Origin: an uncultured Clostridia bacterium
GTDB lineage: Bacteria > Bacillota > Clostridia > Lachnospirales > Lachnospiraceae
Assembly (NCBI GenBank): GCA_947088195.1
Contig: CAMUFS010000009.1
Location: 1-21,208, forward strand
Length of the DNA stretch: 21,208 nucleotides
Direction of reading: 5' to 3'
Shown here: piece by piece, positions 14,495 to 21,208 of the stretch
Layout: each line of letters starts with the position of its first letter
Numbering within the stretch: the first letter of the stretch is position 1
Made by a program: the position numbers and the translations under genes
Notes under the pieces: generated by a model
Told to the model about the DNA's origin: nothing
Database searches by the model: none
What the model saw: the letters and a program-made list of their open reading frames with translations, nothing else

Positions 14495-14813
14495 AATGAT
14501 TTTCTCCCTTTCTTTCTGTAATAAAATCCAACACCCGAATAATCTCCGCACGTTCTTTAATAAAATCCTTAAGATGATTATCCCCAGCTTGCGTAAGGCG
14601 AAAGTAGCAACGAAGACGATTATTGTGTTGTACTTTATAAATTTCTACAAAACCATCCATCTCAAGACGTTTTAATATAGGATATAAGGTAGACTCCGAA
14701 ATATCAACATAAACAGAAATATCTTTGATAAGCTGATAACCATAAGACTCCCCGCGGTATAACTGAGCAAGAACACAATATTCTAATAATCCTTTTTTTA
14801 TTTGAACATTCAT
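14487..14813 (-). CDS. PadR-family transcriptional repressor
   Basis: The 108-residue product begins MNVQIKKGLLEYCVLAQLYRGESYGYQLIKDI, the PadR winged-helix start, and continues SESTLYPILKRLEMDGFVEIY...RLRCYFRLTQAGDNHLKDFI. A C-terminal helix for dimerisation follows. This is the short (PadR-s1) form, which binds palindromes at its own promoter. The frame runs upstream to 14852, but that part overlaps the promoter, and AGGGGAAATTTTT precedes the ATG at 14813. A 21-bp palindrome covers the -10 at 14854-14874, so it is almost certainly autoregulated. The second gene of the operon is the HAAS membrane protein, overlapping by 8 bases. The inducing signal is unknown. Confidence 0.93.
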   Translation of the reverse strand: MNVQIKKGLLEYCVLAQLYRGESYGYQLIKDISVYVDISESTLYPILKRLEMDGFVEIYKVQHNNRLRCYFRLTQAGDNHLKDFIKERAEIIRVLDFITERKGENHYE

Positions 14814-14853
14814 AAAAATTTCCCCTATAAACATAAATATAATTTTATACATA

Positions 14854-14884
14854 ATACTATATAATATATAGTATAAAATGTCAA
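14854..14884 (-). promoter_or_regulatory. padR promoter with a perfect palindromic operator
   Basis: On the minus strand a consensus TTGACA (14879-14884) is followed after 17 bases by TATAGT (14856-14861). The 21 bp at 14854-14874 are a perfect palindrome with 10-bp arms (ATACTATATA and TATATAGTAT) around one base, covering the -10 and most of the spacer. This is the expected place for PadR to block polymerase. Confidence 0.8.
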
Positions 14885-14958
14885 GAACAAAAAATCATAA
14901 ATTTATCCGATATGCCTTATCTATTTATTGCTTTTCGATCGCAAATCTAAAAAATATA

Positions 14959-14967
14959 TGTTATACT
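14959..14967 (+). promoter_or_regulatory. Extended -10 promoter for the SGNH esterase
   Basis: TGTTATACT (14959-14967) is an extended -10 element, with no convincing -35, about 47 bp before the preferred ATG at 15014. Confidence 0.5.
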
Positions 14968-15013
14968 AAGGAAAAATAGTGTACGGATAAGCTGTACAGA
15001 AATGAGGGATAAA

Positions 15014-16636
15014 ATGGATACAATATTTCAATATCAGGATATTACTTATGAGGAACCCGCAGCTGGCTGGGTAGATGGGGTATATTTTCCTCGAAATGCC
15101 ACAAAGAAAAACAGCCATTGTTTTCTTACGGAAGAGAACGGGATTCTGTCAGTGAAAAGCCGCGTGTGGAGAGAAATAGAAGAGACTGGATTTGGCATTT
15201 ACTACTATGAAGAAAGCACTAGATTTATCACAACATTAGAGGGAAATAATTATAAAGTGCAGGTCACTTTTGTAAATCCTACAGAAAATGCCTATACATG
15301 CCATATTCGTGTGAATGAAGTGGTAAAAGAAGAAGCTGTCACTGTGCAGCCGGGAGAAGAATTGCATGTTTCGTTTATCGCTTGTATGACAGACGGAATG
15401 TGTTGCCTATGCTTTGCTGCCGGCGCAATGCCTGAAATAGAAAATACTATACTAACAGGTGCGGTTTATATTAAGGATATTACAATTTCACCAGAAGAAG
15501 AAAAATTAAGAAGGGAAAAACCAAGAATATTTTTAGTTTCTGATTCTACCGTGCAGTCTTATGAGAAACGCTTTTATCCTCAGACAGGCTGGGGACAGGT
15601 TCTATACCAATTTTTTGAGGGTGCAGATCAACATATAGAATATCGTGCAGAACACAGCACCTACTCTCTTGCACGAACCTATGAACTGCCAGCACTTACG
15701 ATTGAAAATCGTTCGATTGGCGGAAGAAGCGCGCGCTCCTTTTACGATGAAGGAAAATTAGATCAGATATTGGAGATAATTTGTCCGGGTGATTATATGT
15801 TTGTCCAATTTGCCCATAATGATGCAACTGCGATAAGACCAAATCGTTATATCGCCCCGGATGAATTTCCATATTTTATTCAACGGTACATTGATGCATG
15901 CAAAAGACGAAAGGTGCAATGTGTACTGGTGACTCCAGTGGCAATGCGAACTTGTGGGGAAGATGGTATATTTTCCATCAGTTTCGCTCCTTATCGTGAG
16001 AAAATGTTAGAAATAGCAAAAAATCAGAACTTGCCGCTACTTGATTTAGGCGCAAGAAGCACCGCATACTTAAATCAGATAGGAGCAGAGGAAAGCAAGC
16101 ATATCTATTTATGGCTCGAAGAAGGGGAATATCCCGATGGCGCATATGCGGCCGGTGTATCAGACAAGGCACATCTTCAAGAATATGGAGCAAAGGTATA
16201 TGCCAATATGATCGCAGAAATGATCGCAGAATACCATATGGATCATAGTCTTGATCTATTAAAAAATCTTGTCGCTCCCAAAACTGAGATTGAACAACCA
16301 ACAAGCCATAAAACTTTAGATGGAAAAAAGCACAACAAACCTTTGGATATGGTCACAGGTTTTGTTGTGCAGGAGATTTCAACAGAAAATGGAAGAGGAA
16401 GCTTTTTGTTGAATTGGAATCCGGTAGAACATGCGGCTGCCTATCATGTATATAGAAAAAAGAAAGAAGAACTTACTTTTGAAGTTGTGAGAACTGTGAC
16501 AGAAAAAGAAAAGAGAGAACTTGCCACACTACCATTTACAGCAGAAACAGGATACCTATGGCAATATTATGTCACCGCCGTATTTGAAAATGGCAGCGAG
16601 GGAACTGCCAGCAAACTTTTGGAGATACTATTATAA
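15014..16636 (+). CDS. SGNH/GDSL carbohydrate esterase, rhamnogalacturonan acetylesterase-like (CE12 type)
   Basis: The product is 540 residues. An N-terminal beta-rich domain (about 1-160) includes TGFGIYYYEESTRFITTLEGNNYKVQVTFVNP, like the carbohydrate-binding or galactose-binding domains found before CE12 esterases. The SGNH core (about 170-410) shows all blocks: FLVSDSTVQSY with the catalytic Ser at about 178, NRSIGGRSARSF with the block II Gly, VQFAHNDAT with the block III Asn, and SDKAHLQEYGA with the catalytic Asp and His. A fibronectin-III-like end (about 445-540) contains LLNWNPVEHAAAYHVYRKK. Such enzymes remove acetyl groups from pectic rhamnogalacturonan. There is no signal peptide, so it should act in the cytoplasm on imported oligosaccharides. 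The frame opens at 15002, but GAGGG is correctly spaced for the ATG at 15014. No other sugar genes adjoin, so the substrate is not fixed. Confidence 0.85.
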   Translation: MDTIFQYQDITYEEPAAGWVDGVYFPRNATKKNSHCFLTEENGILSVKSRVWREIEETGFGIYYYEESTRFITTLEGNNYKVQVTFVNPTENAYTCHIRVNEVVKEEAVTVQPGEELHVSFIACMTDGMCCLCFAAGAMPEIENTILTGAVYIKDITISPEEEKLRREKPRIFLVSDSTVQSYEKRFYPQTGWGQVLYQFFEGADQHIEYRAEHSTYSLARTYELPALTIENRSIGGRSARSFYDEGKLDQILEIICPGDYMFVQFAHNDATAIRPNRYIAPDEFPYFIQRYIDACKRRKVQCVLVTPVAMRTCGEDGIFSISFAPYREKMLEIAKNQNLPLLDLGARSTAYLNQIGAEESKHIYLWLEEGEYPDGAYAAGVSDKAHLQEYGAKVYANMIAEMIAEYHMDHSLDLLKNLVAPKTEIEQPTSHKTLDGKKHNKPLDMVTGFVVQEISTENGRGSFLLNWNPVEHAAAYHVYRKKKEELTFEVVRTVTEKEKRELATLPFTAETGYLWQYYVTAVFENGSEGTASKLLEILL

Positions 16637-16678
16637 AAAAGGTCCGCATAGCAAAATATTAGCACAAGCAAGAAAGTA

Positions 16679-16818
16679 GCCCAGAGAACTGCCCGTGGTC
16701 CTACGGAACCTATTGAAAAACGTCGGCGCTTAGCGAGGTCTTTCACGAGCTTAGCGTCCGTTACGTTTTTCACTAAGCGGGAGCGCGGTGACGGAGAACT
16801 ATAGGCAGTTCTCTGGGC
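16679..16818. repeat. Long inverted-repeat element with nested hairpins (MITE-like or structured RNA)
   Basis: This is the main content of the 277-bp gap after the esterase gene. Outer arms GCCCAGAGAACTGCC (16679-16693) and GGCAGTTCTCTGGGC (16804-16818) are perfect over 15 bp. Inside is a second perfect pair, TGAAAAACGT (16714-16723) and ACGTTTTTCA (16763-16772), and a small CCGT/ACGG hairpin (16693-16696/16703-16706). GCTTAG occurs twice (16728-16733, 16749-16754) and CTAAGC once (16773-16778), allowing alternative folds. TCCGT and ACGGA can also pair across the inner arm. It is GC-richer than its surroundings. No target-site duplication or transposase is evident. It resembles dispersed non-coding elements of gut Clostridia but I cannot name one. 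Confidence 0.6.
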
Positions 16819-16913
16819 GACCCCTTCTCGAATATGATTCCATAAATTACAAGAAATATAATTATTCTAAACTCTATAAACCAATATAAACAATAATAAA
16901 AAGGAGCAAAACA

Positions 16914-17861
16914 ATGGATTTTGAACAGATCTCCATGAAAGAAGCAGGCTTGTCAAATGAAGTGTCAAATGGATTTCTTCGTCTGCTCTCAGAAAAAAAT
17001 GCTGCCATGGACAGTATACTAATGCTTAGAGACGGCAAGCTATGTTTTGAAAGATATTGGCCTCCCTATGATAAAAATGTAAATCATCGTATGTATTCTG
17101 TGGGAAAAAGCTTTACAGCAATAGCGATTGGGCTATTAATAGAAGACGGCCTACTCACTACAGAAGATATGATCTGTAATTATTTTCCAGATAAACTACC
17201 AGAAAAGGTACATCCTTTTATAAAGCAGATGAAAGTAAAACATCTACTCACCATGTCAACTGCTCATAAAAAAACCACCTATAAAGAATACAATGGCGAT
17301 TGGGTTGAATCCTTTTTCCATGTAGAACCAGACTATCCACCGGGAACCATCTTTTCCTATGATACTTCTGCCACGCATGTGCTTTGTGCTTTGGTTGAAA
17401 GACTTTCTGGAATGGATATGCTTCAATTTCTGCGAGAGAGAGTGCTAGATGAGATAGGGTTTACGAGCAGAGAATGGTTACGAGATGAAGCAGGGATTAT
17501 TCGAGGTGGCGATGGGCTGTTCTGTACCAGCAGAGATCTGGCCTCTGTTGCCCAACTCTGTATGGATGGTGGCATTTATCAAGGAAAACAGTTAATTCCA
17601 GCAGATTATCTAAAAGAGATGTTGCGTGTACAGATCTCAACTGCCCATAAAGAAGCCTATGACGAACAGTTTGGCTATGGATATCAGGTCTGGGGAAACA
17701 GAGGAGGCGGTTTTACTTTCTTCGGGCTGGGTGGCCAGCTTGCCGTCTGTTTCCCAGACAAACATTTTATGTTGGTAACTACCAGTAATATGGCAAAGCG
17801 GGCAAAGGACATCTGTTATATCTACGAAAGCTTTTATCAGGCCGTATATCCCTATCTCTGA
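16914..17861 (+). CDS. Serine hydrolase of the beta-lactamase/class C family (6-aminohexanoate-dimer hydrolase type)
   Basis: The 315-residue product has the penicillin-binding-like serine hydrolase fold. The nucleophile motif is RMYSVGKSFTAIAIGLLIEDG with SxxK at 62-65. FSYDTSATHVLCALVERLSGMD has Tyr149 in the place of the YxN/YxS base. The third motif is FFGLGGQ (about 269-275). MLQFLRERVLDEIGFTSREW and GGDGLFCTSRDLASVAQLCMDGG are typical of the EstB/NylB-like group. There is no signal peptide, so it should be cytoplasmic, and it is more likely an esterase or amidase than a penicillin-resistance enzyme. The substrate is unknown. AAAAGGAGC precedes the ATG. It ends 8 bp before the convergent Nudix gene, and there is no evident terminator between them. 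Confidence 0.87.
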   Translation: MDFEQISMKEAGLSNEVSNGFLRLLSEKNAAMDSILMLRDGKLCFERYWPPYDKNVNHRMYSVGKSFTAIAIGLLIEDGLLTTEDMICNYFPDKLPEKVHPFIKQMKVKHLLTMSTAHKKTTYKEYNGDWVESFFHVEPDYPPGTIFSYDTSATHVLCALVERLSGMDMLQFLRERVLDEIGFTSREWLRDEAGIIRGGDGLFCTSRDLASVAQLCMDGGIYQGKQLIPADYLKEMLRVQISTAHKEAYDEQFGYGYQVWGNRGGGFTFFGLGGQLAVCFPDKHFMLVTTSNMAKRAKDICYIYESFYQAVYPYL

Positions 17862-17869
17862 TCTATCAA

Positions 17870-18481
17870 TTATAGCTTTAGAAAAGAAAATGGATCTTCG
17901 GTGTCATGAATAAAATGCATTAGCATATAGGCGCATTTAATAGCGATTGGCTCCTCTTTTAAGATGCGCCTACATTCTGTGCGATCTGCCAATATAATCT
18001 GGATATCCTCAGAAGCCTCCTGATGACAATTTGTCGGAGAACCAGAGGCATAGCCAAAGATAGTGCCACAGCTTTCATCTGTCATTCCAATGGTGGTAAA
18101 ACACGGTTTGGTGTAGCCTTCCGGCACGGAGAGAGGTGTGAGCGTCAGCCCTGTCTCCTCATACATCTCACGAATAGCTGCCTCCTTCATATCCTCACCC
18201 GGCTCCACAAGACCAGCAGGAAATTCATAGATATAATCATCAATTGGATAGCGAAACTGCCTTACAAGCACTACACGATCCCTCTGCTCTCCATAAAGTG
18301 CGTAGATTATAACACCATCAGGAGTATTTATTTTTGTATTTAATTTTAAATCTTTGGAATCTTTTGCCCGCGACGACATATAATAAGGATATACGTTACC
18401 ATTTCTTCGCTCAGCAGAAAGCTCATAAAAATTGAGAAAACGATTATCGGTGCATTTTTTGATATTTTTAATACGTGACAT
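17870..18481 (-). CDS. Nudix hydrolase (ADP-ribose pyrophosphatase-like)
   Basis: The 203-residue product starts MSRIKNIKKC and has the Nudix box at about 90-112: GLVEPGEDMKEAAIREMYEETGL, which fits Gx5Ex7REUxEExGU, with the glutamates that bind magnesium. VVLVRQFRYPIDDYIYEFPAG directly before it is the typical feature of ADP-ribose pyrophosphatases, which split ADP-ribose or related sugar nucleotides to AMP and a sugar phosphate. The reading frame continues upstream to 18607, but that part runs antisense through the tRNA-Cys gene. AAGGAGATTTTAT before the ATG at 18481 fixes the start. It is convergent with the serine hydrolase gene, 8 bp away. The exact substrate is not certain. Confidence 0.9.
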   Translation of the reverse strand: MSRIKNIKKCTDNRFLNFYELSAERRNGNVYPYYMSSRAKDSKDLKLNTKINTPDGVIIYALYGEQRDRVVLVRQFRYPIDDYIYEFPAGLVEPGEDMKEAAIREMYEETGLTLTPLSVPEGYTKPCFTTIGMTDESCGTIFGYASGSPTNCHQEASEDIQIILADRTECRRILKEEPIAIKCAYMLMHFIHDTEDPFSFLKL

Positions 18482-18504
18482 ATAAAATCTCCTTTCAAAT
18501 GATC

Positions 18505-18533
18505 TTGACGTGTAAAATAAAATGCTATATACT
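18505..18533 (+). promoter_or_regulatory. Promoter for tRNA-Cys
   Basis: TTGACG (18505-18510), a 17-base spacer and TATACT (18528-18533) form a strong promoter 18 bp before the tRNA. It lies back to back with the start of the Nudix gene. Confidence 0.75.
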
Positions 18534-18550
18534 AGATTATAACATTGAAT

Positions 18551-18622
18551 GGCGCAGTAGCCAAGTGGTAAGGCAATGGTCTGCAACACCAGTATCCACC
18601 GGTTCAAATCCGGTCTGCGCCT
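18551..18622 (+). tRNA. tRNA-Cys (GCA)
   Basis: A 72-nt cloverleaf. Acceptor GGCGCAG pairs with CTGCGCC, the D arm is GCC/GGC, the anticodon loop is CTGCAAC with anticodon GCA, and the T arm ACCGG-TTCAAAT-CCGGT is intact. The discriminator base is U, as in tRNA-Cys. The 3' CCA is not encoded. The anticodon stem has a 27-43 mismatch that the second tRNA-Cys here also shows. It has its own promoter and stops right where the kinase gene on the other strand ends. Confidence 0.95.
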
Positions 18623-20677
18623 CTAATATGTCTTATTCCAAATCGCATCAAGTACCTCACTTCCTATAATAAATTCTGGCATACCCATGGACCCCGGTGC
18701 AACTTCATATTCATCAAACACAATGACAAGTAATCCCTGCGCATTAATATAAAAATTCTGATCTGGTGCAATCGCCTGAAAACATTCTTCTGCCCAAATA
18801 CCACCCGGTATAAAATAATCCCCCTCACCATTCTGTACCTGACTGGTCATCTGTTTTATAATTTCTTCACTGATAACACTAATATAATCACTTTCATCTA
18901 AAAATAAATCACAAAGCTCAACCACATTGTCATTTTCTTTGTCAAAAGTAAAACAGCGGCTATACTGCCCAGAGCCTCCAGCATTTATTGTGGCATCAAA
19001 TCGTATACAAAGCCATTGTTCATCATCTCTCAAGATCTCATAAGTAATATCTGTATTTACATACCCATCATACTTTCGATAGACATACCATAAAAACTTA
19101 TTTTGCATTTGCTCTATATATTCTTGTAATTTGGAGCTTAGCTTTGTGGAAGGTTCTGTCAGTGTTGGCATCTCCATATGAAAGGAAGTGTCTCCCCAGC
19201 CTACATCCATAGACCATATCTGTGCGACCTGTTGTATCATTTCTTCTTTATTGAATTTAATAAATGTCCAAACCATAATTGGCAGGCATATGGTTAAGGA
19301 AAGAACTATTCCCATTACAAATGATAAAGAGAATTTTTTTCTTGACCGAAAGTTTTTATATTTTTTTTCTTCTATTGTCTTTGTACTTTGTGCGCTCGAT
19401 AACACAACATGTAAAGCAAACTCTCCTTCAGAGCTTGTACAACGTATGCTGCCGTTATATTTGGCAACTGTTTTCTGGATACTTTTTAGACCGATTCCAT
19501 GCTCTTCTGTACCAGCGCTGACAGGCAGTCCATCTTTTCCAAATGTGATTGAAGCATCACAAGTATTTTTTATTGAAACCACCAGCTTTTGATTACCTGA
19601 AAATTTTACCATTATAGAAAGAAAACGTTCTTTTTCCTCTTTTATGGCACGACAGGCATTGATTGCATTTTCTAAGGCATTTGCCAAAAGCATACAAAGA
19701 TCCATCTCATCATAGGGAAGCTCTTCTGGCAGCCATACTTTCGTAGTAACAGAACAATCCATTTCTTTTGCTTGTCCAATATAACCAGATAATACAGCGT
19801 TAGCTGCTTTATTTTCACAATAAATCACCTGCTCTGTATCCGAAAGCTGTCCATTCATATTTTCAATGTAGCTTAATATGCCATCTGTATTTCCCTGTTT
19901 TACTAATCCCTCCAATATTAAAAGGTGATGTCGCATATCATGGCGATAGATTCTTCCTGCCTCTATCCTTTTACAGACCGCCTCATATTCTCTGCGCTCA
20001 AGCTGCCTCTGAAGCTTAACTGCCTCCTCTGCCTCTTTCATATAAATAAGATTTGCTGAAGATGTTAAAACCTTAAGCACCACCATAAAAACAGACAAAA
20101 TTGTCAAAAATAATAGAAATAGTATTTGAACATTTATTGTAGTGCTAATAAAATAAAACAACAACAAAGAGCACATCAAAATCGGAAAGCTTATGAACAA
20201 TCCATTGATGTGATTTTTATCATGATAAAGGAGGAATGGATTTCGAAAGAAATGGTACACAATAAAAATAAGAAAAATAGCACCAAATAACAATACTACA
20301 GAAACTAAAATATTGGCTTCAACTGCAGAGAAACTCTGGTTTTTCATACAAAAGCTTATGGTAAGTTTTTTTAAAACCTTCAATAATAAAACAGCCAAAA
20401 ACCCTATTGTCCAAACAGAAGAGAGCCTTGTCAATCTGTTATCGCACAATAAATACATGCTAATTGAAGTCGGTAAATAAACTGTGAGTGGCAGCATTGT
20501 AAATAATAGCATATTGTCCTGCCGCCAATAAAACATCCCTGCTTGTATCAATGTTATTATAACTACTACTACACCAAATGGAAGCAAACTTCTTTTATTT
20601 AAAGGTATTCTAATTATCAATCCACAGCATATTACTATGTACATCAAAAATATAATACTCTCCCAAAACAATGTCAT
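18623..20677 (-). CDS. AgrC-like GHKL sensor histidine kinase fused to a C-terminal extracellular RsiV-like (DUF3298) domain
   Basis: The 684-residue product has an N-terminal sensor with about six membrane segments (residues 5-205), then a helix and YRHDMRHHLLILEGL (244-258) with phosphorylatable His246. Next come the GHKL ATP-binding motifs: LLANALENAINAC (330-342, N box) and HGIGLKSI (393-400, G box). So far this is an AgrC/HPK10-type kinase. Residues 450-473 (SLSFVMGIVLSLTICLPIMVWTFI) form another membrane segment. A domain of about 200 residues follows: ITYEILRDDEQWLCIRFDATINAGGSG, CFTFDKENDNVVELCDLFLDESDYISVISEEIIKQM, PDQNFYINAQGLLVIVFDEYEVAPGSMGMPEFIIG. This matches the DUF3298 part of RsiV, the lysozyme-binding anti-sigma factor, and should lie outside the cell. 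GAGGAAGATAG precedes the ATG. No response regulator gene is adjacent, so it is an orphan here. The kinase call is firm; the C-terminal domain call is by motif memory. Confidence 0.88.
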   Translation of the reverse strand: MTLFWESIIFLMYIVICCGLIIRIPLNKRSLLPFGVVVVIITLIQAGMFYWRQDNMLLFTMLPLTVYLPTSISMYLLCDNRLTRLSSVWTIGFLAVLLLKVLKKLTISFCMKNQSFSAVEANILVSVVLLFGAIFLIFIVYHFFRNPFLLYHDKNHINGLFISFPILMCSLLLFYFISTTINVQILFLLFLTILSVFMVVLKVLTSSANLIYMKEAEEAVKLQRQLERREYEAVCKRIEAGRIYRHDMRHHLLILEGLVKQGNTDGILSYIENMNGQLSDTEQVIYCENKAANAVLSGYIGQAKEMDCSVTTKVWLPEELPYDEMDLCMLLANALENAINACRAIKEEKERFLSIMVKFSGNQKLVVSIKNTCDASITFGKDGLPVSAGTEEHGIGLKSIQKTVAKYNGSIRCTSSEGEFALHVVLSSAQSTKTIEEKKYKNFRSRKKFSLSFVMGIVLSLTICLPIMVWTFIKFNKEEMIQQVAQIWSMDVGWGDTSFHMEMPTLTEPSTKLSSKLQEYIEQMQNKFLWYVYRKYDGYVNTDITYEILRDDEQWLCIRFDATINAGGSGQYSRCFTFDKENDNVVELCDLFLDESDYISVISEEIIKQMTSQVQNGEGDYFIPGGIWAEECFQAIAPDQNFYINAQGLLVIVFDEYEVAPGSMGMPEFIIGSEVLDAIWNKTY

Positions 20678-20833
20678 CTATCTTCCTCGCTTTCTTAGTG
20701 TATCATTTTTTAGACTCCCTGTAATTATGTTATATCTTATATATTATACCATTCTTTGTCTAGATTCACTATTATAATTTGGGGCTTCCATATAGATTCT
20801 AGGTGTATCTGAGAGAAAAATGAACAAACAAAA

Positions 20834-20853
20834 AGCCTCGAAAAATCGAGACT
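20834..20853 (-). terminator. Terminator of the rRNA-tRNA operon
   Basis: On the minus strand AGTCTCGA-TTTT-TCGAGGCT forms an 8-bp stem with one G-U pair. It is followed by TTTTTGTTTGTT (20823-20833 region), a classical Rho-independent terminator directly after tRNA-Cys. Confidence 0.88.
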
Positions 20854-20858
20854 TAAAG

Positions 20859-20929
20859 AGGCGCGAACCGGATTTGAACCGGTGATGACGGTGTTGCAGA
20901 CCGGGGCCTTACCACTTGGCTATCGCGCC
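20859..20929 (-). tRNA. tRNA-Cys (GCA)
   Basis: A 71-nt cloverleaf with acceptor GGCGCGA/TCGCGCC, D arm GCC/GGC, anticodon loop CTGCAAC (GCA), T arm ACCGG/CCGGT and discriminator U. It differs from the plus-strand tRNA-Cys in the acceptor, anticodon stem and variable loop, so it is a separate isodecoder and not a recent copy. It is the last gene of the operon. Confidence 0.95.
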
Positions 20930-20952
20930 ATATCTTATGCAAATTTTATAAA

Positions 20953-21024
20953 TGACTCCAAGGGGATTTGAACCCCTGTTACCGCCGTGAAAGGGCGGTG
21001 TCTTAACCGCTTGACCATGGAGCC
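20953..21024 (-). tRNA. tRNA-Glu (TTC)
   Basis: A 72-nt cloverleaf. The acceptor GGCTCCA/TGGAGTC has one G-U pair, the anticodon loop is CTTTCAC with anticodon TTC between CCGCC and GGCGG stems, and the T arm is AGGGG/CCCCT. It lies between tRNA-Asn and tRNA-Cys. Confidence 0.95.
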
Positions 21025-21057
21025 GAATATTATTTACAAACTTTTGTAAAGAAAAAA

Positions 21058-21129
21058 CTCCCCGAGTTGGGCTCGAACCAACAACCCCACGGTTAACAGC
21101 CGTGTGCTCTACCATTGAGCTATCGAGGA
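21058..21129 (-). tRNA. tRNA-Asn (GTT)
   Basis: A 72-nt cloverleaf. Acceptor TCCTCGA/TCGGGGA (with a G-U pair), D arm AGCTC/GAGC, anticodon loop CTGTTAA with GTT between CACGG and CCGTG, and T arm TTGGG-type/CCCAA. It is the first tRNA after the 23S rRNA. Confidence 0.95.
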
Positions 21130-21184
21130 ATATACCATTCAACTAACACATCAAATTACAAATCATCCAATAAAACCAACCATT

Positions 21185-21208
21185 GGTTAAGCCCTCGACC
21201 GATTAGTA
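21185..21208 (-). rRNA. 23S rRNA, extreme 3' end (partial)
   Basis: On the minus strand the last bases read TACTAATCGGTCGAGGGCTT and then AACC, the very conserved 3' terminus of bacterial 23S rRNA. The rest of the gene lies beyond the window. About 55 bp separate it from tRNA-Asn, with no 5S rRNA between. Confidence 0.85.

Noticed and set aside
16567..16773. A 68-codon minus-strand frame through the second folded element
   Set aside because: It starts inside the inverted-repeat element and ends inside the esterase gene. No ribosome binding site or family resemblance.
16914..17861. Beta-lactam resistance gene
   Set aside because: It has SxxK but no signal peptide, a YxN position that reads Tyr-Asp-Thr, and the features of the EstB/NylB esterase or amidase group. 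It also lies far from the BlaI/M56 pair.
18475..18669. A short plus-strand frame across tRNA-Cys
   Set aside because: The tRNA explains the sequence. The frame has no ribosome binding site.
1..21208. CRISPR array, prophage or insertion sequence
   Set aside because: No regularly spaced direct repeats, Cas genes, transposase, integrase or phage structural genes can be seen in the window.

Overview
The window is low-GC Firmicutes DNA, most likely from the chromosome of a gut Clostridia of the Lachnospiraceae type. This rests on the gene set (BlaI/M56 pair, CBS-domain pyrophosphatase, DUF5685 + DnaJ pair, RelQ-like synthetase, PadR/HAAS pair, AgrC-like GHKL kinase), strong AGGAGG ribosome binding sites and AT-rich sigma-A promoters. 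The genus cannot be fixed from the sequence. No transposase, integrase, phage structural gene or CRISPR array is visible. It reads as ordinary chromosome with a few accessory modules.

Layout. 1-1100 (minus): a BlaI repressor and the 5' part of a BlaR1-like M56 metallopeptidase, with a dyad over the promoter. 1132-5317 (minus): a CBS/DRTGG inorganic pyrophosphatase, a flavin reductase-like protein and an OLD-family ATPase/TOPRIM nuclease. The last two are tightly spaced. 5477-9532 (plus): a two-S1-domain RNA-binding protein; a flavodoxin behind a perfect 12-bp inverted repeat; a zinc-ribbon membrane protein, a DUF5685 protein and a J-domain protein in a tight run; then a small alarmone synthetase with a terminator. 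9638-9800: a GC-rich, highly folded non-coding element. 9940-10569 (plus): a coiled-coil, tail-anchored protein. 10627-13131 (minus): an ECF sigma factor with an overlapping membrane anti-sigma candidate, and an unknown membrane protein upstream. 13298-13924 (plus): an acidic coiled-coil protein. 14048-14813 (minus): a PadR repressor and a HAAS membrane protein under a palindromic promoter. 15014-17861 (plus): an SGNH carbohydrate esterase, a second folded repeat-like element (16679-16818) and a serine beta-lactamase-family hydrolase. 17870-18481 (minus): a Nudix hydrolase. 18551-18622: tRNA-Cys on plus. 18623-20677 (minus): a 684-residue GHKL kinase. 20834-21208 (minus): a terminator, tRNA-Cys, tRNA-Glu, tRNA-Asn and the 3' end of a 23S rRNA, i.e. 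the tail of an rRNA operon.

The strongest unusual signal is the kinase. After a normal AgrC-type membrane sensor and GHKL catalytic domain, the chain crosses the membrane once more and ends in a predicted extracellular domain resembling the C-terminal DUF3298 domain of RsiV, the lysozyme-sensing anti-sigma factor. This would put a second, external sensor behind the catalytic core. Other points of interest are a HAAS protein whose membrane part carries the GGxDGPTSIF motif of sodium-pumping decarboxylase beta subunits, two complex folded elements in intergenic DNA, a cysteine-rich insert in the OLD ATPase, and several palindromes placed exactly over promoters.
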